Positions 45,647 to 54,203 of a stretch of 64,000 nt of DNA are shown here, one piece after another (the stretch's first letter is position 1; every line of letters starts with the position of its first letter). The notes under the pieces were generated by a model. That model was not told where the DNA came from and ran no database searches. It saw nothing but the letters and a program-made list of their open reading frames with translations. A program made the translations under genes and the position numbers. Source of the DNA: Arthrospiribacter ruber (GTDB lineage Bacteria > Bacteroidota > Bacteroidia > Cytophagales > Cyclobacteriaceae); the NCBI RefSeq assembly GCF_019343195.1, contig NZ_RPHB01000011.1:1-64000 (forward strand), in the 5' to 3' direction.

Positions 45647-46993
45647 ATGAAGAGTTTATTCAACAATATGTTCCTGATAGCCCTGTTGGTAATTGTGTTG
45701 GCGTCCTGTCAGGAAAATGGGGAATATGAAGATGTGATCACAGATGGGAGTTATCAGACAGCTGCCCAGATCAGATTGACCAATGTCATCATCCATGATA
45801 TTTTCTCCCCACCTGTGGCCAGCAGGATATATGCCTATCCGTCCATAGCCGCATATGAAGTGGCTGTATTGGCGGATCCACAGTACAAGTCTATGATGGG
45901 GCAGCTCAATGGATTTGAGAAAAGGGACTTTGAGGTTCCGGAAGATGTTTATTTACCCTTGGCCTCATTGGCCGCTTATTACAAAACGGCTACAGCTTTG
46001 ATTTTTTCTGAAGAAAAAATGACCAGTCACAGGGATATGGCATTCGAAGAAATACGTAAAAAGGGAGTTCCAAAGAAAGTATTTCAAAAATCTGTGGCTT
46101 TTGGAGAGGAAGTAGCTGAACATGTGATTGAATATTCCAAGAAGGATAATTATCACCAAAGCAGGTCTTTTGAGAAGTACACCGTGAGCAATGATCCCAA
46201 TACCTGGCAACCTACCCCTCCGGCATACATGGAAGGTATTGAGCCGCATTGGAACAAGATCAGGCCCTTTGCTTTGGATTCTGCAGGCCAATTTAAATCA
46301 GTTCCACCCACTGAATTCTCAAATGATCCTTCCTCACTATTTTACAAAGAAGCTGAAGAGGTTTTTCATACCATCAATAACCTCACCGATGAGCAAAAAG
46401 ATATTGCATTCTTTTGGGATTGTAATCCTTACAAAGTAAATGTAAAGGGCCATGTGATGTTTGCGGAGAAAAAAATCACTCCGGGAGGACACTGGATGGG
46501 AATAGCTTCTATCGCTGCCAAAGCTGATGGGCGGGACTGGAAAGGTACTGCGGAGGCTTTGGCTTTGACCAGTGTGGCGCTATTTGATGGTTTTATTGCC
46601 TGCTGGGATGAGAAATACAGGTCTGTATTGATTCGTCCAGAGACCTATATCAATAAGTATATAGATGAGGATTGGTTGCCATTATTGCAGACACCTCCTT
46701 TTCCTGAGTATACTTCCGGTCACAGTGTGATTTCCAATGCCGCCTCCAAAACCCTGACCAAGATATTTGGGGAGCCTTTTCATATTGTGGATTCTACCGA
46801 AGTTGCCTATGGCCTTCCGATCAGGGAGTTTGAATCTTTCAGACAAGCAGCAGACGAAGCGGCGATAAGCAGGCTTTATGGGGGGATCCATTACATGCCG
46901 GCGATTGTCCACGGTTCCACTAAGGGACAAAAAGTCGGAGAGCATTTGTTGGGAAAAGTCAGTACCAAGACCGAAAACCTTGCCGAGAATTAA
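45647..46993 (+). CDS. Vanadium-dependent haloperoxidase / PAP2-superfamily lipoprotein
   Basis: About 448 residues from the ATG at 45647, which gives the signal MFLIALLVIVLASC. Vanadate-binding motifs are in order in the C-terminal half: K-x4-RP (KYRSVLIRP), the PSGH-like YTSGHSVISN, and SRLYGGIHYMPA with H of the R-x3-GIH element. These mark the vanadium-haloperoxidase branch of PAP2. The protein would oxidise halides with peroxide, or act as a phosphatase; the sequence does not decide which. It is 157 bases after the third FG-GAP gene on the same strand and is followed by a terminator, closing the locus. Confidence 0.9.
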   Translation: MKSLFNNMFLIALLVIVLASCQENGEYEDVITDGSYQTAAQIRLTNVIIHDIFSPPVASRIYAYPSIAAYEVAVLADPQYKSMMGQLNGFEKRDFEVPEDVYLPLASLAAYYKTATALIFSEEKMTSHRDMAFEEIRKKGVPKKVFQKSVAFGEEVAEHVIEYSKKDNYHQSRSFEKYTVSNDPNTWQPTPPAYMEGIEPHWNKIRPFALDSAGQFKSVPPTEFSNDPSSLFYKEAEEVFHTINNLTDEQKDIAFFWDCNPYKVNVKGHVMFAEKKITPGGHWMGIASIAAKADGRDWKGTAEALALTSVALFDGFIACWDEKYRSVLIRPETYINKYIDEDWLPLLQTPPFPEYTSGHSVISNAASKTLTKIFGEPFHIVDSTEVAYGLPIREFESFRQAADEAAISRLYGGIHYMPAIVHGSTKGQKVGEHLLGKVSTKTENLAEN

Positions 46994-47026
46994 AATTCAG
47001 GTAAATACTAATATACTAATTTTCCC

Positions 47027-47059
47027 AGACCTGTCAGACTTTAAAAATCTGACAGGTCT
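47027..47059 (+). terminator. Palindromic repeat acting as terminator after the haloperoxidase gene
   Basis: AGACCTGTCAGA (47027-47038) pairs perfectly with TCTGACAGGTCT (47048-47059) around a 9-nt loop, followed by TTAAG. GACCTGTCAG-type palindromes are frequent in Bacteroidota intergenic DNA, so this may be both a terminator and a member of a REP-like family. Confidence 0.7.
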
Positions 47060-47147
47060 TTAAGTTTCAGGCTGATTTATAAAGTAGAAATGAAATAAAT
47101 CTTACGTTTATTTTTTTGCTATATTTATTGAATAAATCAAAAAACAT

Positions 47148-47255
47148 ATGTTATCTAGCTCTGTTTTTCTATGGCAAATTTTCAATTTCTTACTGTTGAT
47201 AGGTTTGGTTTATCTTGTTTTTAGGGTTCTCCTCGTGTTTTTGAAAAGAAGTTGA
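47148..47255 (+). CDS. Possible 35-residue membrane protein
   Basis: ATG at 47148 opens a 35-codon ORF: SSSVFLWQIFNFLLLIGLVYLVFRV-like hydrophobic run, then a basic end (LKRS). One transmembrane helix spans about residues 6-32 with positive residues after it. A TATATTTA promoter-like box lies about 30 bases upstream. It fills the 314-base gap before rsmG. Nothing else supports it, so it stays tentative. Confidence 0.4.
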   Translation: MLSSSVFLWQIFNFLLLIGLVYLVFRVLLVFLKRS

Positions 47256-47307
47256 TTTATTTATCTGATCGAAAAGCTTAATTTTGACGGGTAAATAATA
47301 AAAACCG

Positions 47308-47940
47308 ATGGAACTGCTTTTAAAATACTTTCCCCACCTTACGGAAGATCAGATTGATAAATTCAAAAAACTTGAAGCACTGTATGCGGACTGGAATGAA
47401 AAGATCAATGTAATCAGCAGAAAGGATGTGGAGCATTTTTATGAAAGACATGTCCTTCATTCATTGGGGATCGCCAAAGTGATACAGTTTGAACCTGGAA
47501 CAAAAATCCTGGATATAGGAACAGGTGGAGGCTTTCCTGGCATTCCATTGGCGATAATGTTTCCGGATTGTCACTTTCATTTGGTGGATTCTATAGGCAA
47601 GAAAATCACGGTGGTAAAAGATATTGCCCGGCAACTTAAGCTAAGCAACGTAGAAGCACAGCAAGCCAGGGCAGAAGCCTTGGTCAGGAGGTATGACTTT
47701 GTAGTCAGTAGGGCAGTGACCCGCTTTACCAATTTTGTCCCTTGGGTAAAAAATAAGTTCAGGAAGGAAGATATCAATGAAATGCAGAACGGCATGTTAT
47801 TGTTGAAAGGGGGAGACGTGGATGAAGAGATGGAAGAGAGGAATGTCGGTTACATCACTTATCATCTCGAAGATTACTTCAAGGAAGACTTTTTTGAAAC
47901 CAAAAAGGTGGTCTATGTTCCCTGGGAAGGGAAAAGGTGA
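47308..47940 (+). CDS. rsmG: 16S rRNA (guanine527-N7)-methyltransferase RsmG
   Basis: 210 residues, the normal length. SAM-binding motif I ILDIGTGGGFPGIPLAI (about 70-86), HLVDSIGKKITVV, and the catalytic-region motif VVSRAVTRF are all present, and the N-terminus has the WNEKINVISRKD segment characteristic of RsmG/GidB. It methylates G527 of 16S rRNA using SAM in the cytoplasm. It is a core gene, here alone between a small ORF and a toxin-antitoxin pair. Confidence 0.96.
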   Translation: MELLLKYFPHLTEDQIDKFKKLEALYADWNEKINVISRKDVEHFYERHVLHSLGIAKVIQFEPGTKILDIGTGGGFPGIPLAIMFPDCHFHLVDSIGKKITVVKDIARQLKLSNVEAQQARAEALVRRYDFVVSRAVTRFTNFVPWVKNKFRKEDINEMQNGMLLLKGGDVDEEMEERNVGYITYHLEDYFKEDFFETKKVVYVPWEGKR

Positions 47941-48015
47941 GTTGTTGTTTTTTTATTTATGGCTATACTAGTTTAGGTTTTTTGAATTTTTCGATCGTTT
48001 GGTTCGTTTTTATTG

Positions 48016-48031
48016 TACATTGAAAAATGTA
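48016..48031 (+). promoter_or_regulatory. Candidate operator of the PIN toxin-antitoxin pair
   Basis: TACATT-GAAA-AATGTA is a perfect 6-bp inverted repeat with a 4-base spacer, 63 bases before the antitoxin ATG. Antitoxins of such pairs usually bind a palindrome in their own promoter, so an autoregulatory site is plausible. Confidence 0.45.
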
Positions 48032-48093
48032 AAGGCTGCATAAGAGTTGTAGTGTAGGTATGATTAGTGGAAAAGTCACAAATAATCTAAAAA

Positions 48094-48333
48094 ATGAAAG
48101 AGATGAAAACAGCGCTTCAAATTGATTTGACTTTTGACCAGGTTTTGTCTATAGTCAAACAACTGTCAAAGGAGGAAAAGCTAAAGCTTTCAAAAGAACT
48201 GGAAAAGGAGGTGATTGAAAGCAGGCTTTCACGTCTTTTGGATACTTTTAAAACTGATGAATTGGATCTAAAAACCATATCTGAGGAAGTAGAATTCGTA
48301 AGACAACAGTTTTATGAAAAAAAATCAAGTTAA
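48094..48333 (+). CDS. Antitoxin of a PIN-type toxin-antitoxin pair
   Basis: 79 residues, charged and helical (LTFDQVLSIVKQLSKEEKLK), with a C-terminal segment VEFVRQQFYEKKSS that may bind the toxin. A second ATG 9 bases in is possible. It precedes and overlaps the PIN toxin gene by 20 bases, the usual order for this class. There is no clear DNA-binding fold, so its operator binding is only presumed. Confidence 0.75.
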   Translation: MKEMKTALQIDLTFDQVLSIVKQLSKEEKLKLSKELEKEVIESRLSRLLDTFKTDELDLKTISEEVEFVRQQFYEKKSS

Positions 48334-48739
48334 AGTCATCTTTGACACCAATATTTGGATAAGTTTTTTAATTGGTAAACGACTTTCACAGATTAAGAAA
48401 TATATAATCGATGGAAGGATTAAGATTGTATTTTGTGAGCAGCTGCTTGATGAAATTGAAACAGTAACAAGTAGACAAAAACTTAAGAAATACTTTCCAC
48501 AGGAAAGTGTTAAGGAATTAATAGACCTTCTTGAAGCTATAGGACAAAACGTTGAAATCAGATCAAAAAATATCGTAAGCAGAGATCCGAAAGATGATTT
48601 TCTTTTTGATTTGATCGATTTTTCAAATGCTGATTTCTTAGTGACTGGGGATAAGGATTTACTTGAAATGAACCCTTTTAAAACAGCTCAAATTATTACA
48701 CCGAAAGAATTTGAAGATCTCATAAAAGGGTTTACTTGA
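48314..48739 (+). CDS. PIN-domain toxin (putative RNase)
   Basis: 141 residues. PIN-fold acidic residues are in place: VIFDTNIWISFL (first Asp), CEQLLDEIETV (Glu), SRDPKDDFLFDL (Asp) and DFLVTGDKDLL (last Asp). This is the PIN_3-like family of toxin components. Such proteins cut RNA in the cytoplasm and are held inactive by the antitoxin coded just upstream. Confidence 0.88.
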   Translation: MKKNQVKVIFDTNIWISFLIGKRLSQIKKYIIDGRIKIVFCEQLLDEIETVTSRQKLKKYFPQESVKELIDLLEAIGQNVEIRSKNIVSRDPKDDFLFDLIDFSNADFLVTGDKDLLEMNPFKTAQIITPKEFEDLIKGFT

Positions 48740-48748
48740 TATTTTCAT

Positions 48749-50629
48749 TTATTTCAATTCCAATATCCAGCTTTCCAAAGGTTCTAGGTCCACTCTTATT
48801 TTGGCAGTTCGGTTTTCGACAATCAATTTGGGGTTTATGCTTCCGTACAAACGTTCTTCCAGCGGATACTCTCCGTCCTGCAGTTTCCATTTGCTGACCA
48901 AATCTCTCGGCAGTTGCAACTCAAAACCAAAACTGTCCTTCGGATCGAAATTACTCACGATAATCAGTCTTTGGCCGTCGGCCCACCGGGCAAATGAAAA
49001 CACCTTGTCATTGTACCATTCTGTGTTTTCCCGATTATAGGAGTGGATTTCCATATATTCACCTCCCAAAGCAGGACTGTGAAGGGTGAAGGTCAAAAGC
49101 CTGGAATAAAAGTCCCGTAATTCTTTCTCTTCATTACTGAGTTTTCCTCCGTCAAATTTTCCCTCGTTCATCCATCGCTGATGATGTGGGACCCCGATAT
49201 AGTCAAAAATTGAAGTTCGGCTTGGACTTCCAAAACCTGCATCCTCCGCACCTGGTTCACCTACCTCCTGGCCAAAGTAAATCATCATAGGACCAGCATC
49301 AATGGTAGCTGATACCACTGCGGCAGGCTTGGCTTTATTAGGATTGCCGGCAAACTCAGGACTTGCTATCCTTTGCTCATCATGGTTCTCAAGAAAATGC
49401 AGCATGTGCGCGCTGATATCTGATAGCCCTGTCTGTATGGGGGCAAGGTTGTCGGTAGATCCTTTTTGCTGTATGATATTTTTGAGTGTATCATACAGCT
49501 CTACTTTGTCGTAGAGGTAGTCCATTTTGCCGAGATGAATATAATCTCTGTATGCATTAGGGTTATAGATTTCAGCCAACAAAAAGGACGCAGGATTTTC
49601 AGTTTTTATCGCCGAATTCATAAATGACCAAAATTCTACCGGTACCATCTCTGCCATGTCAAACCTGAATCCATCTACTCCTTTTTTGGTCCAAAAGAGA
49701 GCTATGTCCCTGAATTTTTTCCAAGAATCCGGAACATCCTTATCCTTCCAGAATTCAAAATGGGCCTTGTAATCTTTCTCTGCATATTCCGCAGGCAATT
49801 GCGGGAAATCCATACTGCCATCAGGTTTTACCCCATAATTTACTTTCACTGTTTCGTACCAGTCATGAAAATGAGGCTGGGCTTCTCTGGATCCGTTGCC
49901 TGTCCATTTGGCAGGAGATTCGTCAAATTCTCCATTTGCAAGAGGATGTTTCTCTCCGCCCAAAGGCTTATAACCGTCCAAAGGCTCTGGTACCTTAAAG
50001 TCTTTTCCCGGGATATAATAAAAATTATTATCTCTTTTATAGGCTACAGAAGTGTCATCATCAGCACCGAAATCTTTGATCCCATCAGGGTTGTTTTTGC
50101 CTTCATATTTTCTGGCTACGTGATTGGGGACAATATCTATGATCACCTTCATGCCATGCCTGTGGGTCCGCGCAATCAATGCCTCAAACTCCTCCATTCT
50201 CTTAGCCGGATCATCTGCAAGATCGGGATTTACCTGGTAATAGTCTTTTACGGCATAAGGGGAACCTGCCCTTCCTTTGACCACGTCGGGGTCATCATCG
50301 CTGATGTCATAAGCTGTGTAATCCCTAATCACAGCATGATGAGGAATGCCCGTATACCAAATGTGACTGACTCCAAGTTTTTTGATTTCCTCCAAGGCTT
50401 GATCCGAAAAATCCGAAAATTTACCGACTCCATTTTCCTCAATGGTTCCCCAAGGTTTGTTAGTGGAATTGGTATTGCCAAAAAGTCTGGTAAAAACCTG
50501 ATAAACGACTATTTTATGTTGCTCTTGCATGGCTAATTCTTCAAGGTTTTGTTCGGTTTCTCTTTGGCAGGCCATCGTTGTAACCGCAGCCAATACCAGG
50601 ATGGTAAAAATTTGTATCCAATTTCTCAT
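48749..50629 (-). CDS. GH13 alpha-amylase-family lipoprotein
   Basis: 626 residues. Lipobox TTMAC with Cys21. GH13 conserved regions in order: IDIVPNHVA (region I), GFRFDMAE (region II, nucleophile Asp), LLAEIYNP (region III, acid/base Glu), and ENHDEQRIA (region IV, stabilising Asp). A C-terminal beta domain covers about 540-626. Expected at the cell surface or periplasm, acting on alpha-glucans or related sugars. It is convergent with the PIN toxin gene (9 bases between stops) and not in a SusCD locus. Confidence 0.93.
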   Translation of the reverse strand: MRNWIQIFTILVLAAVTTMACQRETEQNLEELAMQEQHKIVVYQVFTRLFGNTNSTNKPWGTIEENGVGKFSDFSDQALEEIKKLGVSHIWYTGIPHHAVIRDYTAYDISDDDPDVVKGRAGSPYAVKDYYQVNPDLADDPAKRMEEFEALIARTHRHGMKVIIDIVPNHVARKYEGKNNPDGIKDFGADDDTSVAYKRDNNFYYIPGKDFKVPEPLDGYKPLGGEKHPLANGEFDESPAKWTGNGSREAQPHFHDWYETVKVNYGVKPDGSMDFPQLPAEYAEKDYKAHFEFWKDKDVPDSWKKFRDIALFWTKKGVDGFRFDMAEMVPVEFWSFMNSAIKTENPASFLLAEIYNPNAYRDYIHLGKMDYLYDKVELYDTLKNIIQQKGSTDNLAPIQTGLSDISAHMLHFLENHDEQRIASPEFAGNPNKAKPAAVVSATIDAGPMMIYFGQEVGEPGAEDAGFGSPSRTSIFDYIGVPHHQRWMNEGKFDGGKLSNEEKELRDFYSRLLTFTLHSPALGGEYMEIHSYNRENTEWYNDKVFSFARWADGQRLIIVSNFDPKDSFGFELQLPRDLVSKWKLQDGEYPLEERLYGSINPKLIVENRTAKIRVDLEPLESWILELK

Positions 50630-50865
50630 AAAGCTAAAGTACAGCTTTCAGCTTGTTCTTGAGCAGATTTATCGGGTAAAAATCATTCAAAATTTATGCA
50701 AACGTTTGACATCTATGATGATTGACGGTAATAGGTAGCTCTAGTTTGTCAGGTTTGAAACAATCAAAATTAAAGCTGTTTTGACTTACAGGCCTTGCAG
50801 GTTTAACTTGGTCCGTTACTTTCACAAAGAAGGATTAGTATTTGAAGCGAGTATCAATATTTGTT

Positions 50866-51504
50866 TTAAAGTGGAGTATGATTTGGATACCTTTTTGGAT
50901 GAATTTTCTTTCCCGTCCAGATCAGACTCAGCGATAAAACAGAGAATACTGCTAATAAAGATATAAAATTGATCATCAAGCGGGTCCATCCAATTTCAGG
51001 AAGATTGACAAATGGGTAGGGGTAAAATCCAGTGACCAAGCCGTGTGACATTGCCCAAATAAAGTACAAAAATGGATACAGTAACCATTTTGGAACCTTA
51101 TTCCAAGTTACTTTTTCCTTTTCTTCAAATTTGAACCAGAAAAAAAGGACTAATAATGGATTGATGGAATGTAAGAGTTCATCGACTACTCTAGCCATTC
51201 CCTGTGGATCCCAAATGGGCCTTAACACCACCTGATATACTAATCCTACCACTAAAATATAGACTGTTATGGAGCTTAAAGTGCCGGGTTTGTTCCAAAT
51301 GCTTTGTGATCGCTGACTGCCTCGTAAAGCATGTTTTGTGAAATAAACAGCCACAAGTGTATTGGTTAGAATGGTAAAAAAGCTCAAAAATCTTATGGTG
51401 GTTTCCATAATTCCAGCCTCCCTGTTTTCCAGCATCAGAAAGTACTGAATTATAACTGCCAGCCATGAGATTAGTCCAAAAACAAGGGCATAAGTCTTTT
51501 TCAT
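50866..51504 (-). CDS. Pr6Pr family membrane protein
   Basis: 212 residues with six hydrophobic segments: the first near 5-25, then IRFLSFFTILTNTLVAVYF, ITVYILVVGLVYQVVL, LLHSINPLLVLFFWF, WLLYPFLYFIWAMSHGLVTGFYPYPFV, and a last near 185-205. The HSINP, YFIWAMSHG and YPYPFV features are typical of Pr6Pr proteins. Function not established. Its ATG overlaps the stop of the M20 gene by one base, so it is co-translated with it. Confidence 0.85.
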   Translation of the reverse strand: MKKTYALVFGLISWLAVIIQYFLMLENREAGIMETTIRFLSFFTILTNTLVAVYFTKHALRGSQRSQSIWNKPGTLSSITVYILVVGLVYQVVLRPIWDPQGMARVVDELLHSINPLLVLFFWFKFEEKEKVTWNKVPKWLLYPFLYFIWAMSHGLVTGFYPYPFVNLPEIGWTRLMINFISLLAVFSVLSLSLIWTGKKIHPKRYPNHTPL

Positions 51505-52805
51505 TAAATTTCATATAAAAGTCTATACACAAATACAGCACTTCTTTTGATAAGATCCGGGAACTCTTTCATATTGATAGTTTCGGCAGGAGAGTGGGCA
51601 CCTGTTCCCGAAGCGCCTATCCCATCTATGCAGTCTAGATATTCACCAATATAGGAAATGTCTCCACCACCTCTTGAGCCCGGATCTCCCGGCTCTACTT
51701 TACCAAAGCCCATTGCTTCGCTGACTTCACTCAGCCTTTCTACCAGTTTGTAATTGCCTGCTGTGGGCACCATAGAGGGTATGCCGTCCTGAAAAATGAT
51801 TTCTGCACTGGTTTGATTGAGGTTGCGTGAGACAATTTCTCTCATTTTTTCGCGGGCAGCTTCTTTTTGTTCCTCGCCCAGAAACCTCAGGTCACCTGTC
51901 ACCAAAGCCTCTCGCGCTACGATATTCGTCTTGCCCAATGCTTCACCTTCTCCAGAATTGGAATCATAGCTGATATCTGAGCCTCCGATGATCTGACCAG
52001 GGTTGAAAGTGAGGTATTGTTCTCCTTCAAGTTCTTCCCGGAAGGTATTCAGGATCCTGGCAGCCTCGTAAATGGCTCCATATCCTGCATTTGGCTTGAA
52101 CACTCCCGAGGAATGAACTTGTTTCCCTCCGGTTTTCAGGGTCCAGGTAGAGGCGCCTCTTCGGGCCACAGTGGCGATATTGAAGCCTTGAGCAGTTTCG
52201 TAACCTAGTGCATAATCGTGTTGCTTGGCTCTTTCTATGAAGTCCGCCCTACTGACATGGGAAGGGTGTCCGGCATTTTCTTCATCTCCATTGAAATACA
52301 CAGTAATGGTCCTGTCCTCCAGCAGGCCAAGCTCGTGCAGTGCTTTGAGCGTGGCAAAGATCATGACATTTCCTCCTTTCATGTCATTGGCTCCCTGACC
52401 TGTTGCAGTACTGTCATTTACCAAGGTGAAGGGGTAAAATGGCATGTCTTTTTCAAAGACAGTATCCAAATGACCGATGAAAAAAAGTTTTTTGCCTTTG
52501 CTACCTTGTCTACTTGCTACAAAGTGACCCGCTCTTCGTAAGGAATCCGGTAGGCTGATCCACTCGGTTTTGAATCCGATTTTGGCAAATTCCCTCTCGA
52601 ATACCTTACCTACTTCCCTGACACCTTCCAGATTGAGCGTGCCGGAATTGATATTGACCGTCTCTTCAAGCAAGGCAACCGTCTCTGAATAGTTTTTGTC
52701 TATGAGGGAAATAAGCTCTTTTTCAACTTCTGAGATCTCTTGGGCGTAGGATAAATTGATAGAGAAAAGAATAAACAAAAGGCAATAAAGTATTTTTCGC
52801 ATCAT
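51504..52805 (-). CDS. Exported M20-family metallopeptidase (carboxypeptidase G2-like)
   Basis: About 434 residues from 52805. This start gives a signal peptide ending SYAQE, whereas the longest frame adds a 46-residue leader of odd composition. Metal-site motifs: FFIGHLDTVF (first His/Asp), GQGANDMKGG (bridging Asp), NGDEENAGH (catalytic Glu then Glu ligand), GSRGGGDISYIG and the late GTGAHSPAETI (His). The order and spacing fit glutamate carboxypeptidase-like M20A enzymes. It probably removes C-terminal residues from peptides or folate-like substrates in the periplasm. Confidence 0.9.
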   Translation of the reverse strand: MMRKILYCLLFILFSINLSYAQEISEVEKELISLIDKNYSETVALLEETVNINSGTLNLEGVREVGKVFEREFAKIGFKTEWISLPDSLRRAGHFVASRQGSKGKKLFFIGHLDTVFEKDMPFYPFTLVNDSTATGQGANDMKGGNVMIFATLKALHELGLLEDRTITVYFNGDEENAGHPSHVSRADFIERAKQHDYALGYETAQGFNIATVARRGASTWTLKTGGKQVHSSGVFKPNAGYGAIYEAARILNTFREELEGEQYLTFNPGQIIGGSDISYDSNSGEGEALGKTNIVAREALVTGDLRFLGEEQKEAAREKMREIVSRNLNQTSAEIIFQDGIPSMVPTAGNYKLVERLSEVSEAMGFGKVEPGDPGSRGGGDISYIGEYLDCIDGIGASGTGAHSPAETINMKEFPDLIKRSAVFVYRLLYEI

Positions 52806-52976
52806 TATTGTATTATTATTGGCGTGAAATCTAAGATAAAAGGCAATTCCTGCAATTTTCAGGGATATGGTGAAACATGCCAGCCTAATCAAAGTTAAAA
52901 TTAATTGGGAATTATATAGCCTTGAAGAGGTATTTGATCCCATAATTTTAATGAGAAAAATTAAAAACTAATACTT

Positions 52977-53126
52977 ATGCAAAATTCAGTAACATATCAG
53001 ACCCTTTTCTCTCTTTGGGAATTTTTCAAATCTTGGCTGGAAGGAAATGTTTCCGGTCAAGCCCAACACCCGGAGCCAGTGCCAATTCCTGTGGCAAATC
53101 CTTCCAATAATGGGGAAAACAATTAA
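52977..53126 (+). CDS. Possible 49-residue small protein
   Basis: ATG at 52977 opens a 49-codon ORF (TLFSLWEFFKSWLEGNVSGQ, then a Pro/Asn-rich tail with PEPVPIPVANPSNNGENN). The amphipathic aromatic helix followed by a disordered tail is protein-like, and the gap from 52806 to 53224 is otherwise empty. No homologue is recognised, so it is only a candidate. Confidence 0.4.
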   Translation: MQNSVTYQTLFSLWEFFKSWLEGNVSGQAQHPEPVPIPVANPSNNGENN

Positions 53127-53224
53127 GCTTTTGATTTAAGGTGACTCCGCCTTTTATTGGGTGATGGAATACATTTACAAAAATTCTAAAGATTCCCAGT
53201 TAGGTTGAACTAAACTAATTTCTT

Positions 53225-53734
53225 ATGCGAAAATTACTATATACAGCGCTTATTGGTATAATAATGGCCTTCATGATGTCTTGTGGAGGTGATCTGACCA
53301 CCAAGGAGGTGTCCACTCCAGAACTTGAAATGACGGCAGAAGGGCCTCTCTTTGAAGGCTCAAATACAGCCACCGCAACTTGGGAGTTTGATCTTGCAGA
53401 GCTGCTTGCTGGTGAGGGAAGCAAAGTGTCCAAAGCAAAGGTGACCGCAATCTCCGTGGAACTTGTACCTGATGACGAACTTCCAAGCTTGGAGAAAATC
53501 GTATTTGAGGTCACTTCCAAAAATACCTCAATGACCAGAATAGGTCTCTTTGAAGGCAGTCTCGTGCCCGGTCAGGAAACGGAACTCTCTGTAGCCGGTA
53601 AGCAGGATAATCTTGCTTCGGCTTTTGAGGATGGCAAAATGACATTTGTCGGAGACTTTGACTTGCTGGCAGAAGAATATTGGGACAATGTCACTTTTAA
53701 GGTGAAAGTTACTTTCGAACTTGGAATCAAATAA
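53225..53734 (+). CDS. Lipoprotein of unknown function
   Basis: 169 residues. Lipobox FMMSC (Cys19) then GGDLTTKE. The mature part is beta-rich and acidic (ATATWEFDLAELLAGEGS, VTFKVKVTFELGIK), like a single immunoglobulin-type domain. No named family was recognised. It begins a plus-strand run with the DUF2147 and DUF6268-like genes. Confidence 0.72.
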   Translation: MRKLLYTALIGIIMAFMMSCGGDLTTKEVSTPELEMTAEGPLFEGSNTATATWEFDLAELLAGEGSKVSKAKVTAISVELVPDDELPSLEKIVFEVTSKNTSMTRIGLFEGSLVPGQETELSVAGKQDNLASAFEDGKMTFVGDFDLLAEEYWDNVTFKVKVTFELGIK

Positions 53735-53755
53735 TCATATAAACTCAAAATAACA

Positions 53756-54199
53756 ATGAAAAAAATACTTGCATCACTCGCTTTCTTATTGGTTTGCACC
53801 TTTGCCTTTGCCCAAGAGGCGGACGACTTGGTAGGGGTGTGGGAACCTGGACATGGTAAAGCCAGGGTTAAAATTGACAACATTGATGGTAAATACTATG
53901 GGAGAATAGTATGGCTTAAAGAGCCTAACGATCCCGAAACAGGCAAGCCAAAAGTGGATGCCAATAATCCGGATGAGAGTATGAGAAATGTTCCTCTTAG
54001 AGGTTATAGAATGCTCAAAGACTTCGAATACAAAGGTAAAGGGGTTTGGGAAGAAGGTACCATTTATGATCCTGAATCCGGAAACACCTACAGCAGTGTG
54101 ATTACCATGAAAGATGAAAACACCTTGGATATCAGAGGATATGTGGGTGTGAAAACCTTCGGTAGGTCAGATACTTGGAGAAGGCTTAAAGTAAAATAA
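53756..54199 (+). CDS. DUF2147 domain-containing exported protein
   Basis: 147 residues with a signal peptide ending AFAQE. The DLVGVWEPGHGKARVKI opening, YYGRIVWLKEPNDPETGKP, and VPLRGYRMLKDFEYKG plus YSSVITMKDENTLDIRGYVG are the classic DUF2147 landmarks. A lipocalin-like periplasmic or surface protein; function unknown. It is 21 bases after the lipoprotein gene and 4 before the next. Confidence 0.88.
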   Translation: MKKILASLAFLLVCTFAFAQEADDLVGVWEPGHGKARVKIDNIDGKYYGRIVWLKEPNDPETGKPKVDANNPDESMRNVPLRGYRMLKDFEYKGKGVWEEGTIYDPESGNTYSSVITMKDENTLDIRGYVGVKTFGRSDTWRRLKVK

Positions 54200-54203
54200 A
54201 AAG

